Positions 45,901 to 55,237 of a stretch of DNA of 64,000 bases are shown in pieces. Position 1 is the stretch's first letter. Every line of letters starts with the position of its first letter. The position numbers and the translations under genes were made by a program. The notes below the pieces were generated by a model. The model saw nothing but the letters and a program-made list of their open reading frames with translations, did no database searches and was not told where the DNA came from. This DNA is from Bacteroidota bacterium (GTDB taxonomy: Bacteria; Bacteroidota; Bacteroidia; Chitinophagales; Chitinophagaceae), in the NCBI GenBank assembly GCA_023386555.1, contig JAEWJK010000017.1, forward strand, positions 1 through 64,000, in the 5' to 3' direction.

Positions 45901-48900
45901 TTACTACGCCTGTAAGTTATTGTCAAAATGCTACCGCATCACCATTGATTGCAGCAGGAGATGCCGGCAATACTATTACATGGTATACCAATCCTGCATT
46001 AACAGGAGGTTCAACTACAGCTCCTACACCATCTACTGTTACAGCAGGTACAGTAGAATATTATGTTACACAAACCAATGCTGCAGGTTGTGAAAGCGAA
46101 GCAGATACCATCAAAGTAAATATTCAACCATCTATTACAGATAATGTAATTAGTGCCAATCAGACGCTGTGTGAAGGATCTGCTGCAAATTCATTAGATC
46201 CCAGTGCTGCACCTGCAGGTGGTGATGGAACATATAATTATCAATGGCAATCTTCACCTGATGGTTCAACCTGGTCGGATATTAATGGAGCAACTAGTGC
46301 AACATATGCTCCGGGAAATGTATTAACAACTACACACTACAGGAGAATAATTACAAGTGGGCTATGTAACAGCACATCAAATGCCGTAGTGATAACAGTA
46401 GTTCCTGCATTAACAAATAACAATATATCTGCCGATCAAACCATTTGCATAGGAGAAACCCCGGCTTTATTAGATGGTCAAGTTCCTGCAGGTACAGGAC
46501 CATTTGTATATGTATGGGAAAGTTCTTCAGACGGTCTTACATGGACACCGGTGGGTTCTGGAGAAGATTTTCAACCTGGTCCATTAACCAACACCACTCA
46601 TTTCCGTAGAAATACAGATAATGGTGTATGTAATGCTACCTCGAATGTGGTTATTATAACTGTGAGGGAAGATGCTAACGGAAATGTCACTGCTCCATCA
46701 ACTATATGCCAGTATCAATCTGCTGATATAACTTTTGTAGCAACGAGTGGCACTGCACCTTTCGAAATTTCCTATACAATAACTGATCCTTCCGGTAATC
46801 CAACAACTGTTAACCAGGTTGGTGTAACTAACAACGCAATATTCAATGTAATACCTGCAGGAAGTGCGGCAGGAAATTATTTTATCACTTTGAACAGTAT
46901 CACTAACAGCAATGGTTGTATCAGGTCAACCGGATTTACGCCAATTAATATTATCGTAACTGCTACACCCGTTGTTACGATTGCACCGGTGTCGCCGGTA
47001 TGTGAAGGAGAAACTTTTACATTAACTGCCAGTGGAGCCACTGATTACATATGGGCAGCCAGTGCAGGAAGTAATCTTTCGTCAACATCAGGTAGCTCAG
47101 TAACTGCCACACCAGCAACAACAGGAACATTTAATTTCTCAGTTACCGGATCAACAAACGGATGCAATGCTAATTCTGTAAATATTGATGTAGTAGTAAA
47201 TCCAAAACCTACGGCACCAATAGTAACAATAACATCATATACCTACTGTCAGTTTGGAACAGCAACAGCTTTTGATGCTACAGCAACAGGTACTAATACA
47301 TTAACATGGTACGATAATGCCGGATTAACTGGTGGAACAACATCTGCTACCTACACACCATCAACGGCAAATGCAGGTACGTTTACCTACTATGTAACAC
47401 AAACCAACAACTTTGGGTGTGAAAGTTCGCCTTCCATCATTACGGTTATTGTAAATCCAGTCTTAGCCGGAAATACAATCAGTGCAGATGAAACACTTTG
47501 CCAGGGTGGAACTCCTGCAGCAATGACAGGTACAGCAACTGTAACAGGTGGTGATGGAACCTACATATATCAATGGCAATCATCTCCAGATGGAATTGCG
47601 TGGACAGATATTGCCGGAGCTACAAATGCTAATTATAGTCCAGGTGCTTTAGCTGATACTACCCACTTCAGAAGAAATGTGAGCAGCGGTCAGTGTGAAA
47701 GTTCGTCAAATGTTGTGGTGAAATATGTGTTTGAGGGATTAGGTAACTATGATATCTCTGCCAGTCAGACAATATGTGAAGGAACTGCACCTGTATTATT
47801 AGATGGTGGTGCACCAACAGGTGCCGGTCCGTTTACATTTACATGGCAAAGTTCAACCGATGGTACAAACTGGACTAATATTCCTGGTGCCACGTCAGAA
47901 GATTATCAGCCACCGGTATTAAGCACAACTACTCATTATCGCAGAACGGTAACGAATGGTCCTTGTACTGCAACATCATCTGTGGTTATTATCACTGTTG
48001 ATCCTATTGCTAATGGAAACTTTACTGCACCTACTGCCATTTGTGAATATGATGCAGCATCTGTAACCTATAATTCAACTATAGGTACTGGTCCTTTTGA
48101 TATTGAATATTCAATCACCAATCCTGCAGGCGCTACAACTACTTCAACGCTTTCTGTGAATAATGGAGCTACTATAAATGTAATTCCTACAGGAAGTGCT
48201 CCGGGTAATTATATAATTGCATTGTTGAGTATAGAAAATAGCAATGGGTGTGTAAGAACTACAGGATTTACACCGATAACTATTACTGTAAATGCAACAC
48301 CTGTAGTTACTATCGATCCTATAGCTGCAGTTTGTGTGGATGCGCCAAGAATTATAACCGCTAATGGTGCAGCAACTTATTTATGGACTGGTAATAATCT
48401 TAGCAGCACATCAGGAAGTAGCGTTACCGCAACACCAACTGTTGCAGGAACACAAACCTATTCAGTGATCGGCACAACCAATGGATGTAATAGTGCACCT
48501 GAGTCAATTGATCTTACCGTACATCCAAAGCCTACAGTAACAATTAATGTAGCCGATGATGAAATTTGTTTAACTGAACAAGGCTCATTCACTGCCACAT
48601 CAAGTATTCCTACAGGTACTATACAAAATTATTATTGGGATTTTGATAATGGTAATACCGAAGTAACTACAGGTACTACAGCTACACCACAAACGTATGG
48701 TACACACAGAACGTATATTACTAAACTATATGCAGTATCTGCGGAAGGATGTTCCAGTGTTATAGCAACAGCAGCTATTAATGTAAATCCTTTGCCTGTT
48801 GCTTCATTTACACCTCCTGCATTTGTTTGTATGCCTGATGGCGTTGCAACATTCACCAATACATCAACAATACCAAATGGTGCTGCATTAAATTATATAT

Positions 48901-49823
48901 GGAATTTTGGTGACCCTGCGAGTGGTTCATTAAATACATCTACTGATGAAGATGGTTCTCATGTTTATCCAGATTCAGCATCCTACAACGTTACACTTGT
49001 AGCAACATCTGCACAGGGATGTACACATCAAACAACGCAATCATTCAATACATTCTTTAATAAACCGGTAGCTAAATTTGGTGTAACACCAGATACGCTT
49101 TGCCAGGGAATTCAGAATGCATTCTTTGATAGCAGTTTTGCACCAGGTAGCGCCATTGATTCCAGGCTATGGACATTTGGCGATGGTACCACTGCATCAG
49201 GAGGTAGCCCAACTAAAACTTACCTGCATCCCGGTACTTACCAGGTGAAGTTAGAAGTAACCAACAGCCAGGGATGTACAGCCGATGTTAGTAAAAACAT
49301 TGTTGTATATCTGCAACCAGTCATAGATGTAGGACCTTCATTCATTGTTCCCGAGGGAACTACGGTTACATTCAATGCCCAAACAAATTCAGGTGCATTG
49401 GCATTAGCATGGACAAGTCCGACAGGTGGAGCAGTCAGTGATCCGACGATTATAAGGCCGACACATCTTGCTACAGCAGATCATGTATTTGTTTTAACTG
49501 CAACAGGAGAAGGTAATTGTAGTGCTACTGATACATTAAATGTAAAAGTGTTGAGGCCGATAGTAATACCAAATGCATTTTCACCAAATGGTGATGGAAT
49601 AAATGATACATGGGGTATTACAAATCTCAGGGATTATCCGAATGCAGTTGTAGAAGTATTTAACAGGCATGGACAACCAGTGTTCAGATCACTGGGTGGA
49701 TATTCAAAAGCCTGGGATGGCAAACTAAACGGAAAAGATCTTCCTATTGGAACATATTATTACATTATTGAACCGAAGAATGGATTTGCGAAAGTGACTG
49801 GATATGTTGTATTAGTGAAGTGA
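42930..49823 (+). CDS. Giant T9SS surface protein: IgGFc-like, PKD and Ig-like repeats, gliding-type C-terminus
   Basis: Starting at ATG 42930 or 42933 (MTRLKYICAVMVLWV, signal peptide), about 2297 residues. Right after the signal comes an IgGFc-binding-type domain (NKGTDFWVAYGHHQ to about residue 520), paralogous to the internal one of the upstream protein. PKD domains follow (YNWDFGDPSSGAANTS is the clearest). Next are repeated Ig-like units with the theme ICEGTAPVLLDG then FTWQSSTDGTNWT, at least four times, alternating with Asn-rich units (SIENSNGCVRTTGFTPI). More PKD domains follow, then a type B C-terminal domain from IVIPNAFSPNGDGIND to the end. The start lies 17 bases after the upstream stop. 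Confidence 0.92.
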   Translation: MMTRLKYICAVMVLWVTSIPGLTQNVTNKGTDFWVAYGHHQYMEPPCSGTGSAPNNQNMTLYLSNGESQTAIVKVTIDNSSTIPNPAFWWSRTYSIPPNTVISIENATAIASTGTAGTAPSSIPKGGAADARLITDPPPLGTGGEGIFKKKGIHIESINNVPIVAYAHIYGSVSSGATMLLPTNAWGYTYTSINSHQADADRSFNWIYVIAKEDNTVVEITPSQPSRLGKPKNVPFTVTLQKGEIYQLIGQAPCATGDGVQLTGTKVRSIASAGNPCKPIAVFAGSSRTGGEIPTCGSSGRDNDMQQCFPESAWGKRYLTAPAVRGTSTPTNVPSYQNHVYKIVVKDPTTVVKRNGTIIPLSNYLANESKYYQFASSTSDYIEADKPIMLGVFMSNGSNCNSGSGDPEMIYLSPIEQAIKKVVLLRNNKEAITTNWVTLIVPTSAVASLRIDGSGAFSDTYVHTQSGLVGGNYTVVHKGWTAAPNTQVTITCDEGFNAYTYGMGGAESYGYNAGTNLNNLNALPHINNTPDPAGAPVTGHPYTYVNTPIQMSALVAYQPTRIKWKFSSLGCATITPCTDVELINPTPSATVTIGTATYYKYTLPGTYTFLKNGTFYIPLELENPVPDAAGCSNVETLSLEYLVKPKPYANFTTNIRGCGKDTIFFNGINPTSNGYNVIAWDWLFPGGVTAGIQNPAVLLDTGNHSIKLTIVVENGGIADTTINIRVHPKPVVKYGINPNPACPGPVTFSDTTVYTGPSPIINWYWDLQTNVINAPNNANQVQTYAAGDYTIKHSVKVNDYCISDTVTKTLTVAPNSMVDFTYPQDCVDGNGLAQFTANSGNLPGVTYNWDFGDPSSGAANTSTVQNPTHTYATDGTYSVTLSVVTPGCTGDSTFNVVIKRKPVLTFNALSAVCRSAAPVSVANGAVTNGVAIANQYYYDASGATTAAGLFNPSVAGAGTHTIWYVVTTAAGCKDSIPQNIVVNAGPAKPTVTTPVSYCQNATASPLIAAGDAGNTITWYTNPALTGGSTTAPTPSTVTAGTVEYYVTQTNAAGCESEADTIKVNIQPSITDNVISANQTLCEGSAANSLDPSAAPAGGDGTYNYQWQSSPDGSTWSDINGATSATYAPGNVLTTTHYRRIITSGLCNSTSNAVVITVVPALTNNNISADQTICIGETPALLDGQVPAGTGPFVYVWESSSDGLTWTPVGSGEDFQPGPLTNTTHFRRNTDNGVCNATSNVVIITVREDANGNVTAPSTICQYQSADITFVATSGTAPFEISYTITDPSGNPTTVNQVGVTNNAIFNVIPAGSAAGNYFITLNSITNSNGCIRSTGFTPINIIVTATPVVTIAPVSPVCEGETFTLTASGATDYIWAASAGSNLSSTSGSSVTATPATTGTFNFSVTGSTNGCNANSVNIDVVVNPKPTAPIVTITSYTYCQFGTATAFDATATGTNTLTWYDNAGLTGGTTSATYTPSTANAGTFTYYVTQTNNFGCESSPSIITVIVNPVLAGNTISADETLCQGGTPAAMTGTATVTGGDGTYIYQWQSSPDGIAWTDIAGATNANYSPGALADTTHFRRNVSSGQCESSSNVVVKYVFEGLGNYDISASQTICEGTAPVLLDGGAPTGAGPFTFTWQSSTDGTNWTNIPGATSEDYQPPVLSTTTHYRRTVTNGPCTATSSVVIITVDPIANGNFTAPTAICEYDAASVTYNSTIGTGPFDIEYSITNPAGATTTSTLSVNNGATINVIPTGSAPGNYIIALLSIENSNGCVRTTGFTPITITVNATPVVTIDPIAAVCVDAPRIITANGAATYLWTGNNLSSTSGSSVTATPTVAGTQTYSVIGTTNGCNSAPESIDLTVHPKPTVTINVADDEICLTEQGSFTATSSIPTGTIQNYYWDFDNGNTEVTTGTTATPQTYGTHRTYITKLYAVSAEGCSSVIATAAINVNPLPVASFTPPAFVCMPDGVATFTNTSTIPNGAALNYIWNFGDPASGSLNTSTDEDGSHVYPDSASYNVTLVATSAQGCTHQTTQSFNTFFNKPVAKFGVTPDTLCQGIQNAFFDSSFAPGSAIDSRLWTFGDGTTASGGSPTKTYLHPGTYQVKLEVTNSQGCTADVSKNIVVYLQPVIDVGPSFIVPEGTTVTFNAQTNSGALALAWTSPTGGAVSDPTIIRPTHLATADHVFVLTATGEGNCSATDTLNVKVLRPIVIPNAFSPNGDGINDTWGITNLRDYPNAVVEVFNRHGQPVFRSLGGYSKAWDGKLNGKDLPIGTYYYIIEPKNGFAKVTGYVVLVK

Positions 49824-49853
49824 TAAAAATTTAAATTTCTTAAACCATCTACC

Positions 49854-50852
49854 ATGAAAGGTATTTTTAAAGTTTCCTTATTGGTGCTGCTGCTTGTGAT
49901 AGGGAAAAATAGCATTGCACAGGTTGATCCGCATTTCTCACAGTATTATGTGTATCCGTCATGGCTTAATCCAGCTTTGACCGGTGTATTCGATGGCTCT
50001 TATCGGGTATCTGCTGTATACAGAAATCAGTGGTCTGGTGTTGCTAAATTCAATACACCTGGTGTTTCGTTCGATATGAATACGAATAAGAACATCAGCT
50101 TCGGTGCAAGCATCATGAACTTACAAGCCGGTGACGCAGGTTATAATTACATGACCGGTTATGCATCTGCTTCTTATAGTGGTATCCGCTTCGGTACTAA
50201 TGGAACACAAAGAGTAGTGTTTGGAATGCAGGCTGGTTTGATGAACAGAAGGTTTGATCCTTCCAAGTTCACAACAGGTACACAATGGGATCCGATCTTT
50301 GGTCAAACACAAAATCCTTCAGGTGAGGTGTTCACCAGAACAAGTTCTACGATGTTCGATATGGGTGCGGGAGCATTATACATCGATGGTAAGCCAGGTA
50401 AGAAAGCTAATTTTTATGGAGGTCTTGCAGTAAGCCACCTTACTCAACCTGAAGATGATTTCATCAAAGATTCAGAAGCGAAAGTGCCGATGCGAATGAC
50501 ATTGCATGGTGGATTAAGATATGTTGTTAATGAGAACTGGAGTATCACTCCAAACTTTCTTTACCTAGCCCAAGGTAAAGCAAGAGAAACAATGTTGGGT
50601 GCATATGCACAAGTGATGGTGAGCCCTACAAGCGATTTCATGTTCGGTGCTAACTATCGTTTCAAAGATGCATTCTCTCCATATATTGGTTACTATCATA
50701 AGAACTTCGTGTTAGGTGCAAGCTATGATGTAAATACCTCTGATCTTGGAAGAATGACAAACGGAGCCAACAGCTTTGAAATATCATTAACATGGATCGG
50801 GAAGAAAGCTTTCAAAGCACAAGAGGAAGAATTTATTTGTCCAAGATTGTAA
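49854..50852 (+). CDS. PorP/SprF-family T9SS outer-membrane protein
   Basis: The 332-residue protein has a signal peptide (ending SIAQ) and then the family start VDPHFSQYYVYPSWLNPALTGVFDGSYRVSAVYRNQW. It continues as alternating beta-strands of an outer-membrane barrel, ending FEISLTWIGKKAF. In Flavobacterium, SprF is needed to export the adhesin SprB, and PorP/SprF genes typically follow genes for cargo with type B C-terminal domains. Here it follows two such genes at 31 bases, so it is probably their dedicated partner. Confidence 0.93.
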   Translation: MKGIFKVSLLVLLLVIGKNSIAQVDPHFSQYYVYPSWLNPALTGVFDGSYRVSAVYRNQWSGVAKFNTPGVSFDMNTNKNISFGASIMNLQAGDAGYNYMTGYASASYSGIRFGTNGTQRVVFGMQAGLMNRRFDPSKFTTGTQWDPIFGQTQNPSGEVFTRTSSTMFDMGAGALYIDGKPGKKANFYGGLAVSHLTQPEDDFIKDSEAKVPMRMTLHGGLRYVVNENWSITPNFLYLAQGKARETMLGAYAQVMVSPTSDFMFGANYRFKDAFSPYIGYYHKNFVLGASYDVNTSDLGRMTNGANSFEISLTWIGKKAFKAQEEEFICPRL

Positions 50853-50983
50853 TTGCTATTAATAACTACTTATTCCATCTGCATGAAATGCCTCAATGAA
50901 GTTGATAGAAAAATCAGAACTTACAAGGCATTACATCTGACAAAAATATAAACCACTTAAGGTGGGTAACTAAAAATTAACAG

Positions 50984-52990
50984 ATGAAAAGAATATATAA
51001 TCATACAATTAAAATGGCTTTGAGTTTTTGTATGATAATGACAGCAATTGCTGCTCATTCACAAACAACCAACGACTACATCCGTGCTGCCGAAGATTTT
51101 TTTAGCAAAGGAGATTACTATTCTGCTGCCCGTTATTATGAAAGAGTATTGTCCGGAGAGGCTGATACATCAGGACCTCAATTCAATCCCTATGTGGTAA
51201 GCCGTGCTTCAGCAACAAAACCAAAACCTGTTACCGGTTCAAGCCGTCACCAGATAGTATATAAAGTGGCTGAGAGCTACAGGCTGTTGAATAATCCTGT
51301 AAAGTCTGAACCGTATTACCAGGAAGCAGTTAGCTATGGAGCAGAGTATCCTCTGGCTCGTTACCATTATGCAAAGAGCCTGAAGTCAAATTCCAAGTTT
51401 GATGAAGCCTTGAAAGAATTTAACCAGTTTATTACTGAAACAACAGATCAGGAAGCTAAAGCTGATGCACAAAAAGAACTTCAGAATCTTGCTTTTATTG
51501 CCGCACAGATGAAAAAAAGAGATCTGAAATATTATACGATCAACAAACTTGGTGGAACGATCAATCCACATGGTGCAAACTATGCTCCTGCATTGGTTGA
51601 TAAATCTACCTTGATCTTTACTTCTACAAGAAAAGATACCAGTGATGCTAAAGCTCCTTACATAAATCGCTTGTATTGGACAAGTGTTGATGATAATGGA
51701 ACCGGCGTTCAGTTGATGAACATTGATCAGCAGAAAAATTATCATCAGGGTGTTTCCAGTTTTACTCCGGATGGAACTATGATGTTCCTGACTAAGTGGA
51801 GCGGAAAAAGCACTGCAAGATTTGCACAGGTATATATGAGTACTAAGAGTGGCGAAAAATGGAGCGATCCTGTTTTGGTTTCCGGTGACATCAATACTTC
51901 CGGCTTCACTTCACAGCAGCCATCTGTTTCTCCTGATGGAAAGTATTTGTATTATTCTTCTAACAAACCAGGTGGTAGTGGTGGTTTTGATATATGGGTA
52001 GCTCCGATTGAGAATGGTACAATCGGCACATCAATCAACTTAGGTACTGCTATTAATACTGCAGACGACGAAGAAGCTCCTTATTACTATCAGCAAGGCC
52101 AATCACTTATTTTCTCAACCAATGGAAGAATTGGTATGGGTGGATTTGATTTCTTCCAGGCGAAAGGTAATGTAGGTTCATGGCAAACCCCTGTTAACTT
52201 AGGTTATCCTGTAAACTCAGTGAAGGATGATATGTATATGGTAAGTACCGGTGAAAGAGACATCACAGATAATATTTACCTGAGTTCTGACAGAGCTTCT
52301 GAATGTTGCCTTGAAATGTTTGCATTGAACAAGATCAGGCCTAAGAGAACGATCTATGGTTTGATCACTGACTGTGAGAACAATCAGCCATTAAGAAATG
52401 TTACGGTTAAATTCATTGATGCAAAAGGAACGATCCTATCAACTGAAGTTACCGGTGCTGATGGAAAATATCAGTTGGTGTTAGACGATTATCAGCCTGT
52501 AAGAGCTGTTGCAACTGCTGATGGGTATCATTCAAAAGAATTAAACTTCAATGCACCTGCTGATGAGTTTGATGAAACAATGACCAATCCAACATTGTGT
52601 CTGGATAAAATACCTCCACCAATAGAAATGAACAAGCCAATTGTATTGGAAAATGTTTATTACGATTTCAATAAAGCAACATTGAAACCAGAGTCATTCC
52701 CTTCATTAGATAGCCTGGTTGGATTGCTTGAGTTCTATCCTAAAATGATCATTGAAGTAAGTGCACACACAGATAATCTTGGTTCAGATGCTTACAATAT
52801 GAACTTATCTGATAAGAGAGCGAAGAGTGTAGTAGAATATCTTATAAGCAAAGGAATTGATCCTGCAAGATTGCAAAGCAAAGGTTATGGTGAAACAATG
52901 CCTGTTGAACCAAATACTATCAATGGTAAAGACAATCCTGAAGGAAGAGCTAAGAACAGACGAACAGAATTTAAAGTCTTATCCAATTAA
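50984..52990 (+). CDS. PorE-like OmpA-family protein (TPR, propeller, OmpA)
   Basis: The 668-residue protein begins with a signal peptide (cleavage after AAHSQ). The order is TPR-like repeats (YIRAAEDFFSKGDYYSAARYYERVL, about 30-170), a PD40-type beta-propeller at about 190-445 (PSVSPDGKYLYYSSNKPGGSGGFDIWV), a carboxypeptidase-regulatory beta domain at about 455-540 (IYGLITDCENNQPLRNVTV) and an OmpA peptidoglycan-binding domain to the end (VYYDFNKATLKPES, VSAHTDNLGSDAYNMNLSDKRAKSVVEYL). This is the PorE layout known in T9SS, linking the machinery or surface protein to peptidoglycan. It closes the adhesin operon and is followed by a terminator. Confidence 0.92.
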   Translation: MKRIYNHTIKMALSFCMIMTAIAAHSQTTNDYIRAAEDFFSKGDYYSAARYYERVLSGEADTSGPQFNPYVVSRASATKPKPVTGSSRHQIVYKVAESYRLLNNPVKSEPYYQEAVSYGAEYPLARYHYAKSLKSNSKFDEALKEFNQFITETTDQEAKADAQKELQNLAFIAAQMKKRDLKYYTINKLGGTINPHGANYAPALVDKSTLIFTSTRKDTSDAKAPYINRLYWTSVDDNGTGVQLMNIDQQKNYHQGVSSFTPDGTMMFLTKWSGKSTARFAQVYMSTKSGEKWSDPVLVSGDINTSGFTSQQPSVSPDGKYLYYSSNKPGGSGGFDIWVAPIENGTIGTSINLGTAINTADDEEAPYYYQQGQSLIFSTNGRIGMGGFDFFQAKGNVGSWQTPVNLGYPVNSVKDDMYMVSTGERDITDNIYLSSDRASECCLEMFALNKIRPKRTIYGLITDCENNQPLRNVTVKFIDAKGTILSTEVTGADGKYQLVLDDYQPVRAVATADGYHSKELNFNAPADEFDETMTNPTLCLDKIPPPIEMNKPIVLENVYYDFNKATLKPESFPSLDSLVGLLEFYPKMIIEVSAHTDNLGSDAYNMNLSDKRAKSVVEYLISKGIDPARLQSKGYGETMPVEPNTINGKDNPEGRAKNRRTEFKVLSN

Positions 52991-53012
52991 ATAAGGTTAG
53001 TAATATTAATAC

Positions 53013-53041
53013 AAGTCCTGCTGAAGAGCAGGACTTTTTTT
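53013..53041 (+). terminator. Terminator of the adhesin operon
   Basis: Arms AAGTCCTGCT (53013-53022) and AGCAGGACTT (53027-53036), loop GAAG, followed by a T-run. Confidence 0.9.
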
Positions 53042-53082
53042 ATGGATACAAACCATCTTTTATCTTTTTATATCTTGCAACA

Positions 53083-54165
53083 ATGAGTGAGCGGATATTT
53101 ACATATGACCAGTTAGTAGATTTTTCTAAAAATATATTTATAAAAATTGGTTGCAGCGAAGCTGATGCAACGCTTGCAGCAAAGGTGTTGGTATCTGCAG
53201 ATATTCGTGGAATAGACAGTCATGGTGTGGCAAGATTAGTAGGTTATGTAAGATTGTGGGAAGCAAAAAGAATAAACTCAAAACCATCGATAAAGGTTAC
53301 TCATGAAACTCCTTCAACGGCAACAATAGATGGTGATGCAGGATTAGGTTTAGTTGTTGCACCAAAAGCAATGCAGATAGCCATTGATAAAGCAAAAATT
53401 GCAGGCACAGGATGGGTAGCAGTATCTAACAGTAATCATTTTGGTATTGCAGGTTATCATGCAATGATGGCTTTGGATCATGATATGATCGGTATTGCTA
53501 TGACGAATGCTAGTGCTTTAGTAGCTCCAACTTTTTCTATCGAAAAAATGTTAGGTACTAATCCTATTGCAGTGGCTATTCCTGCGAAAGAACAACCTGC
53601 TTTCGTTGCCGATTTTGCAACTACAACTGCATCCAATGGTAAGCTTGAAATCTTACAAAGAAAAAATGCTGAAGCTCCTTTTGGCTGGGTGCAGGATAAA
53701 AACGGTAATGCTACTACCGATGCCAATGCTTTAAAAAAAGAAGGAGCTATGTTGCCTTTAGGTGGAGACAGGGATCATGGAAGCCATAAAGGTTATGCAT
53801 TAGGAAGTATCGTTGATATTTTTTCTGCCGTATTAAGTGGTGGAAGTTATGGACCATGGGCACCACCTTTTCCTGCTTACATAACGATGCCTGAAAATAT
53901 GCCGGGCAAAGGATTAGGTCATTTCTTTGGTGCAATGAGAATAGATGCATTCAGACCAGCAGAAGATTTTAAACAACACATGGATAATTGGATCTCACGT
54001 TTCAGAAATGCTAAACCTGCAGATGATTTTGATAAAGTTTTAATCCCCGGTGATCCTGAAAGAGAGATGGAAGCCGAAAGAATGAAGAATGGAATTCCTG
54101 TTGTTGAATCAGTAGTGAACGATCTTCTTGCACTGGCAGATAAATTTAGTGTTTCACTCAAATAA
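53083..54165 (+). CDS. Malate/L-lactate dehydrogenase family oxidoreductase
   Basis: The 360-residue protein belongs to the Ldh_2 family (malate, sulfolactate, ureidoglycolate and similar NAD(P)-dependent dehydrogenases). Visible marks are VLVSADIRGIDSHGVARLVGYV with the catalytic His, GDAGLGLVVAPKAM, VSNSNHFGIAGYHAM, GTNPIAVAIPA, DFATTTASNGKLEI and HKGYALGSIVDIFSAVLSGG. The substrate cannot be told from sequence. Because the family includes sulfolactate dehydrogenase, a link to the ComA product is conceivable, but the two genes are 40 kb apart. It stands alone between two terminators. Confidence 0.88.
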   Translation: MSERIFTYDQLVDFSKNIFIKIGCSEADATLAAKVLVSADIRGIDSHGVARLVGYVRLWEAKRINSKPSIKVTHETPSTATIDGDAGLGLVVAPKAMQIAIDKAKIAGTGWVAVSNSNHFGIAGYHAMMALDHDMIGIAMTNASALVAPTFSIEKMLGTNPIAVAIPAKEQPAFVADFATTTASNGKLEILQRKNAEAPFGWVQDKNGNATTDANALKKEGAMLPLGGDRDHGSHKGYALGSIVDIFSAVLSGGSYGPWAPPFPAYITMPENMPGKGLGHFFGAMRIDAFRPAEDFKQHMDNWISRFRNAKPADDFDKVLIPGDPEREMEAERMKNGIPVVESVVNDLLALADKFSVSLK

Positions 54166-54168
54166 AAA

Positions 54169-54188
54169 AAGCCGCTAGAAAGCGGCTT
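54169..54188. terminator. Shared terminator
   Basis: AAGCCGCT (54169-54176) and AGCGGCTT (54181-54188) pair around AGAA, between the convergent dehydrogenase and lipoprotein genes, with A- and T-runs on the sides. Confidence 0.8.
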
Positions 54189-54210
54189 CGTTCTTATCCA
54201 TCTACCTAAA

Positions 54211-55221
54211 CTAGAGATTATCTAGAAAAGCTTCTATTTGCTGTTTTGTTTTTTGTTGCGGTACTATGTTAACAGTCATATTCTGAGTAATTGTTGTTTG
54301 AGAAGAGCCAAGATATAAATCACCATTTATAAATGATAGTGTAACGAATGTTACTGATTTACCGGTATAAATATTATTGATGCTGAAATTTTTTGTTACA
54401 GGATCACCTATTAATTGAGCTACAATATCATCCGGAGAATGCAGTACTGCGTACACATTTGTATTGGCATTTGTAAAGTTCGGCGGCAAGGTTACAACGG
54501 CTTTTGTTCTTGGTTGAGTAGAGTCAGAAAAGTAATCGCAGTTTACCCAGCCGAATCGTGTTGACTGAAACATATATCCATTTCTTTGAGACGAGCTGTC
54601 CATAAAACTCCAGGCTACATTACTGCTATCGGTTGATGGTAGCCATGTAAATGTTTGTACTGAAGTTGGAGGATAAGCATCCTCTTTACCATAAAATACT
54701 TTCATATTTTGAGATGGATTATTATCACTCATTTTTGTAATCATCTGAAGTTCTATTGAAGCACCTGGAGCCATAGACAATTCCTGGCCGTTGTATGTAA
54801 CACGTATATGAAGTGCTCCTCCTGTAACTAATAAACTTCCATAACTCATTGTAGGACGATCTGTTTTAACCATATCACCTTTCGTCTTCAGTAATTTCAC
54901 TTCCACTTTCACTTTACCCTGAACAAGCGTTCCTGGTATCATAGTAAAGTATGGTGGAAAATTAATTCTGACGATACCGGGAGAATCATTGAATGATAAA
55001 GTTCCTCCCTGCATTAAATGAATTGAATCAGTAATCGCTGTAATATCAAAGATTGAATCCAACTGTTTAACTCTTGCATTTGTAGGAATAACGCTATACC
55101 AATTGGTGTCATTTAAGTCATTGTCCGGATAAGGAAAAAATTCATTTGAATGTTCCTTTTTACAACTCAAGACAACAATAATTACCGATACGATTAAAAT
55201 GATCTTCTTCATAATATTCAC
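54211..55221 (-). CDS. Hypothetical lipoprotein of the sigma/anti-sigma operon
   Basis: The 336-residue product has a signal peptide with lipobox VLSC (MKKIILIVSVIIVVLSCKKE) and a beta-rich mature part (GALHIRVTYNGQELSMAPGASIELQM, then VVTLPPNFTNANTNVYAVLHS), without a recognised family. It begins 16 bases after the dual-membrane protein gene on the same strand, so it belongs to that operon and may act in the envelope as partner or ligand of the sensor. That role is inferred from position. Confidence 0.75.
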   Translation of the reverse strand: MNIMKKIILIVSVIIVVLSCKKEHSNEFFPYPDNDLNDTNWYSVIPTNARVKQLDSIFDITAITDSIHLMQGGTLSFNDSPGIVRINFPPYFTMIPGTLVQGKVKVEVKLLKTKGDMVKTDRPTMSYGSLLVTGGALHIRVTYNGQELSMAPGASIELQMITKMSDNNPSQNMKVFYGKEDAYPPTSVQTFTWLPSTDSSNVAWSFMDSSSQRNGYMFQSTRFGWVNCDYFSDSTQPRTKAVVTLPPNFTNANTNVYAVLHSPDDIVAQLIGDPVTKNFSINNIYTGKSVTFVTLSFINGDLYLGSSQTTITQNMTVNIVPQQKTKQQIEAFLDNL

Positions 55222-55237
55222 TTATACTTTACAGATG

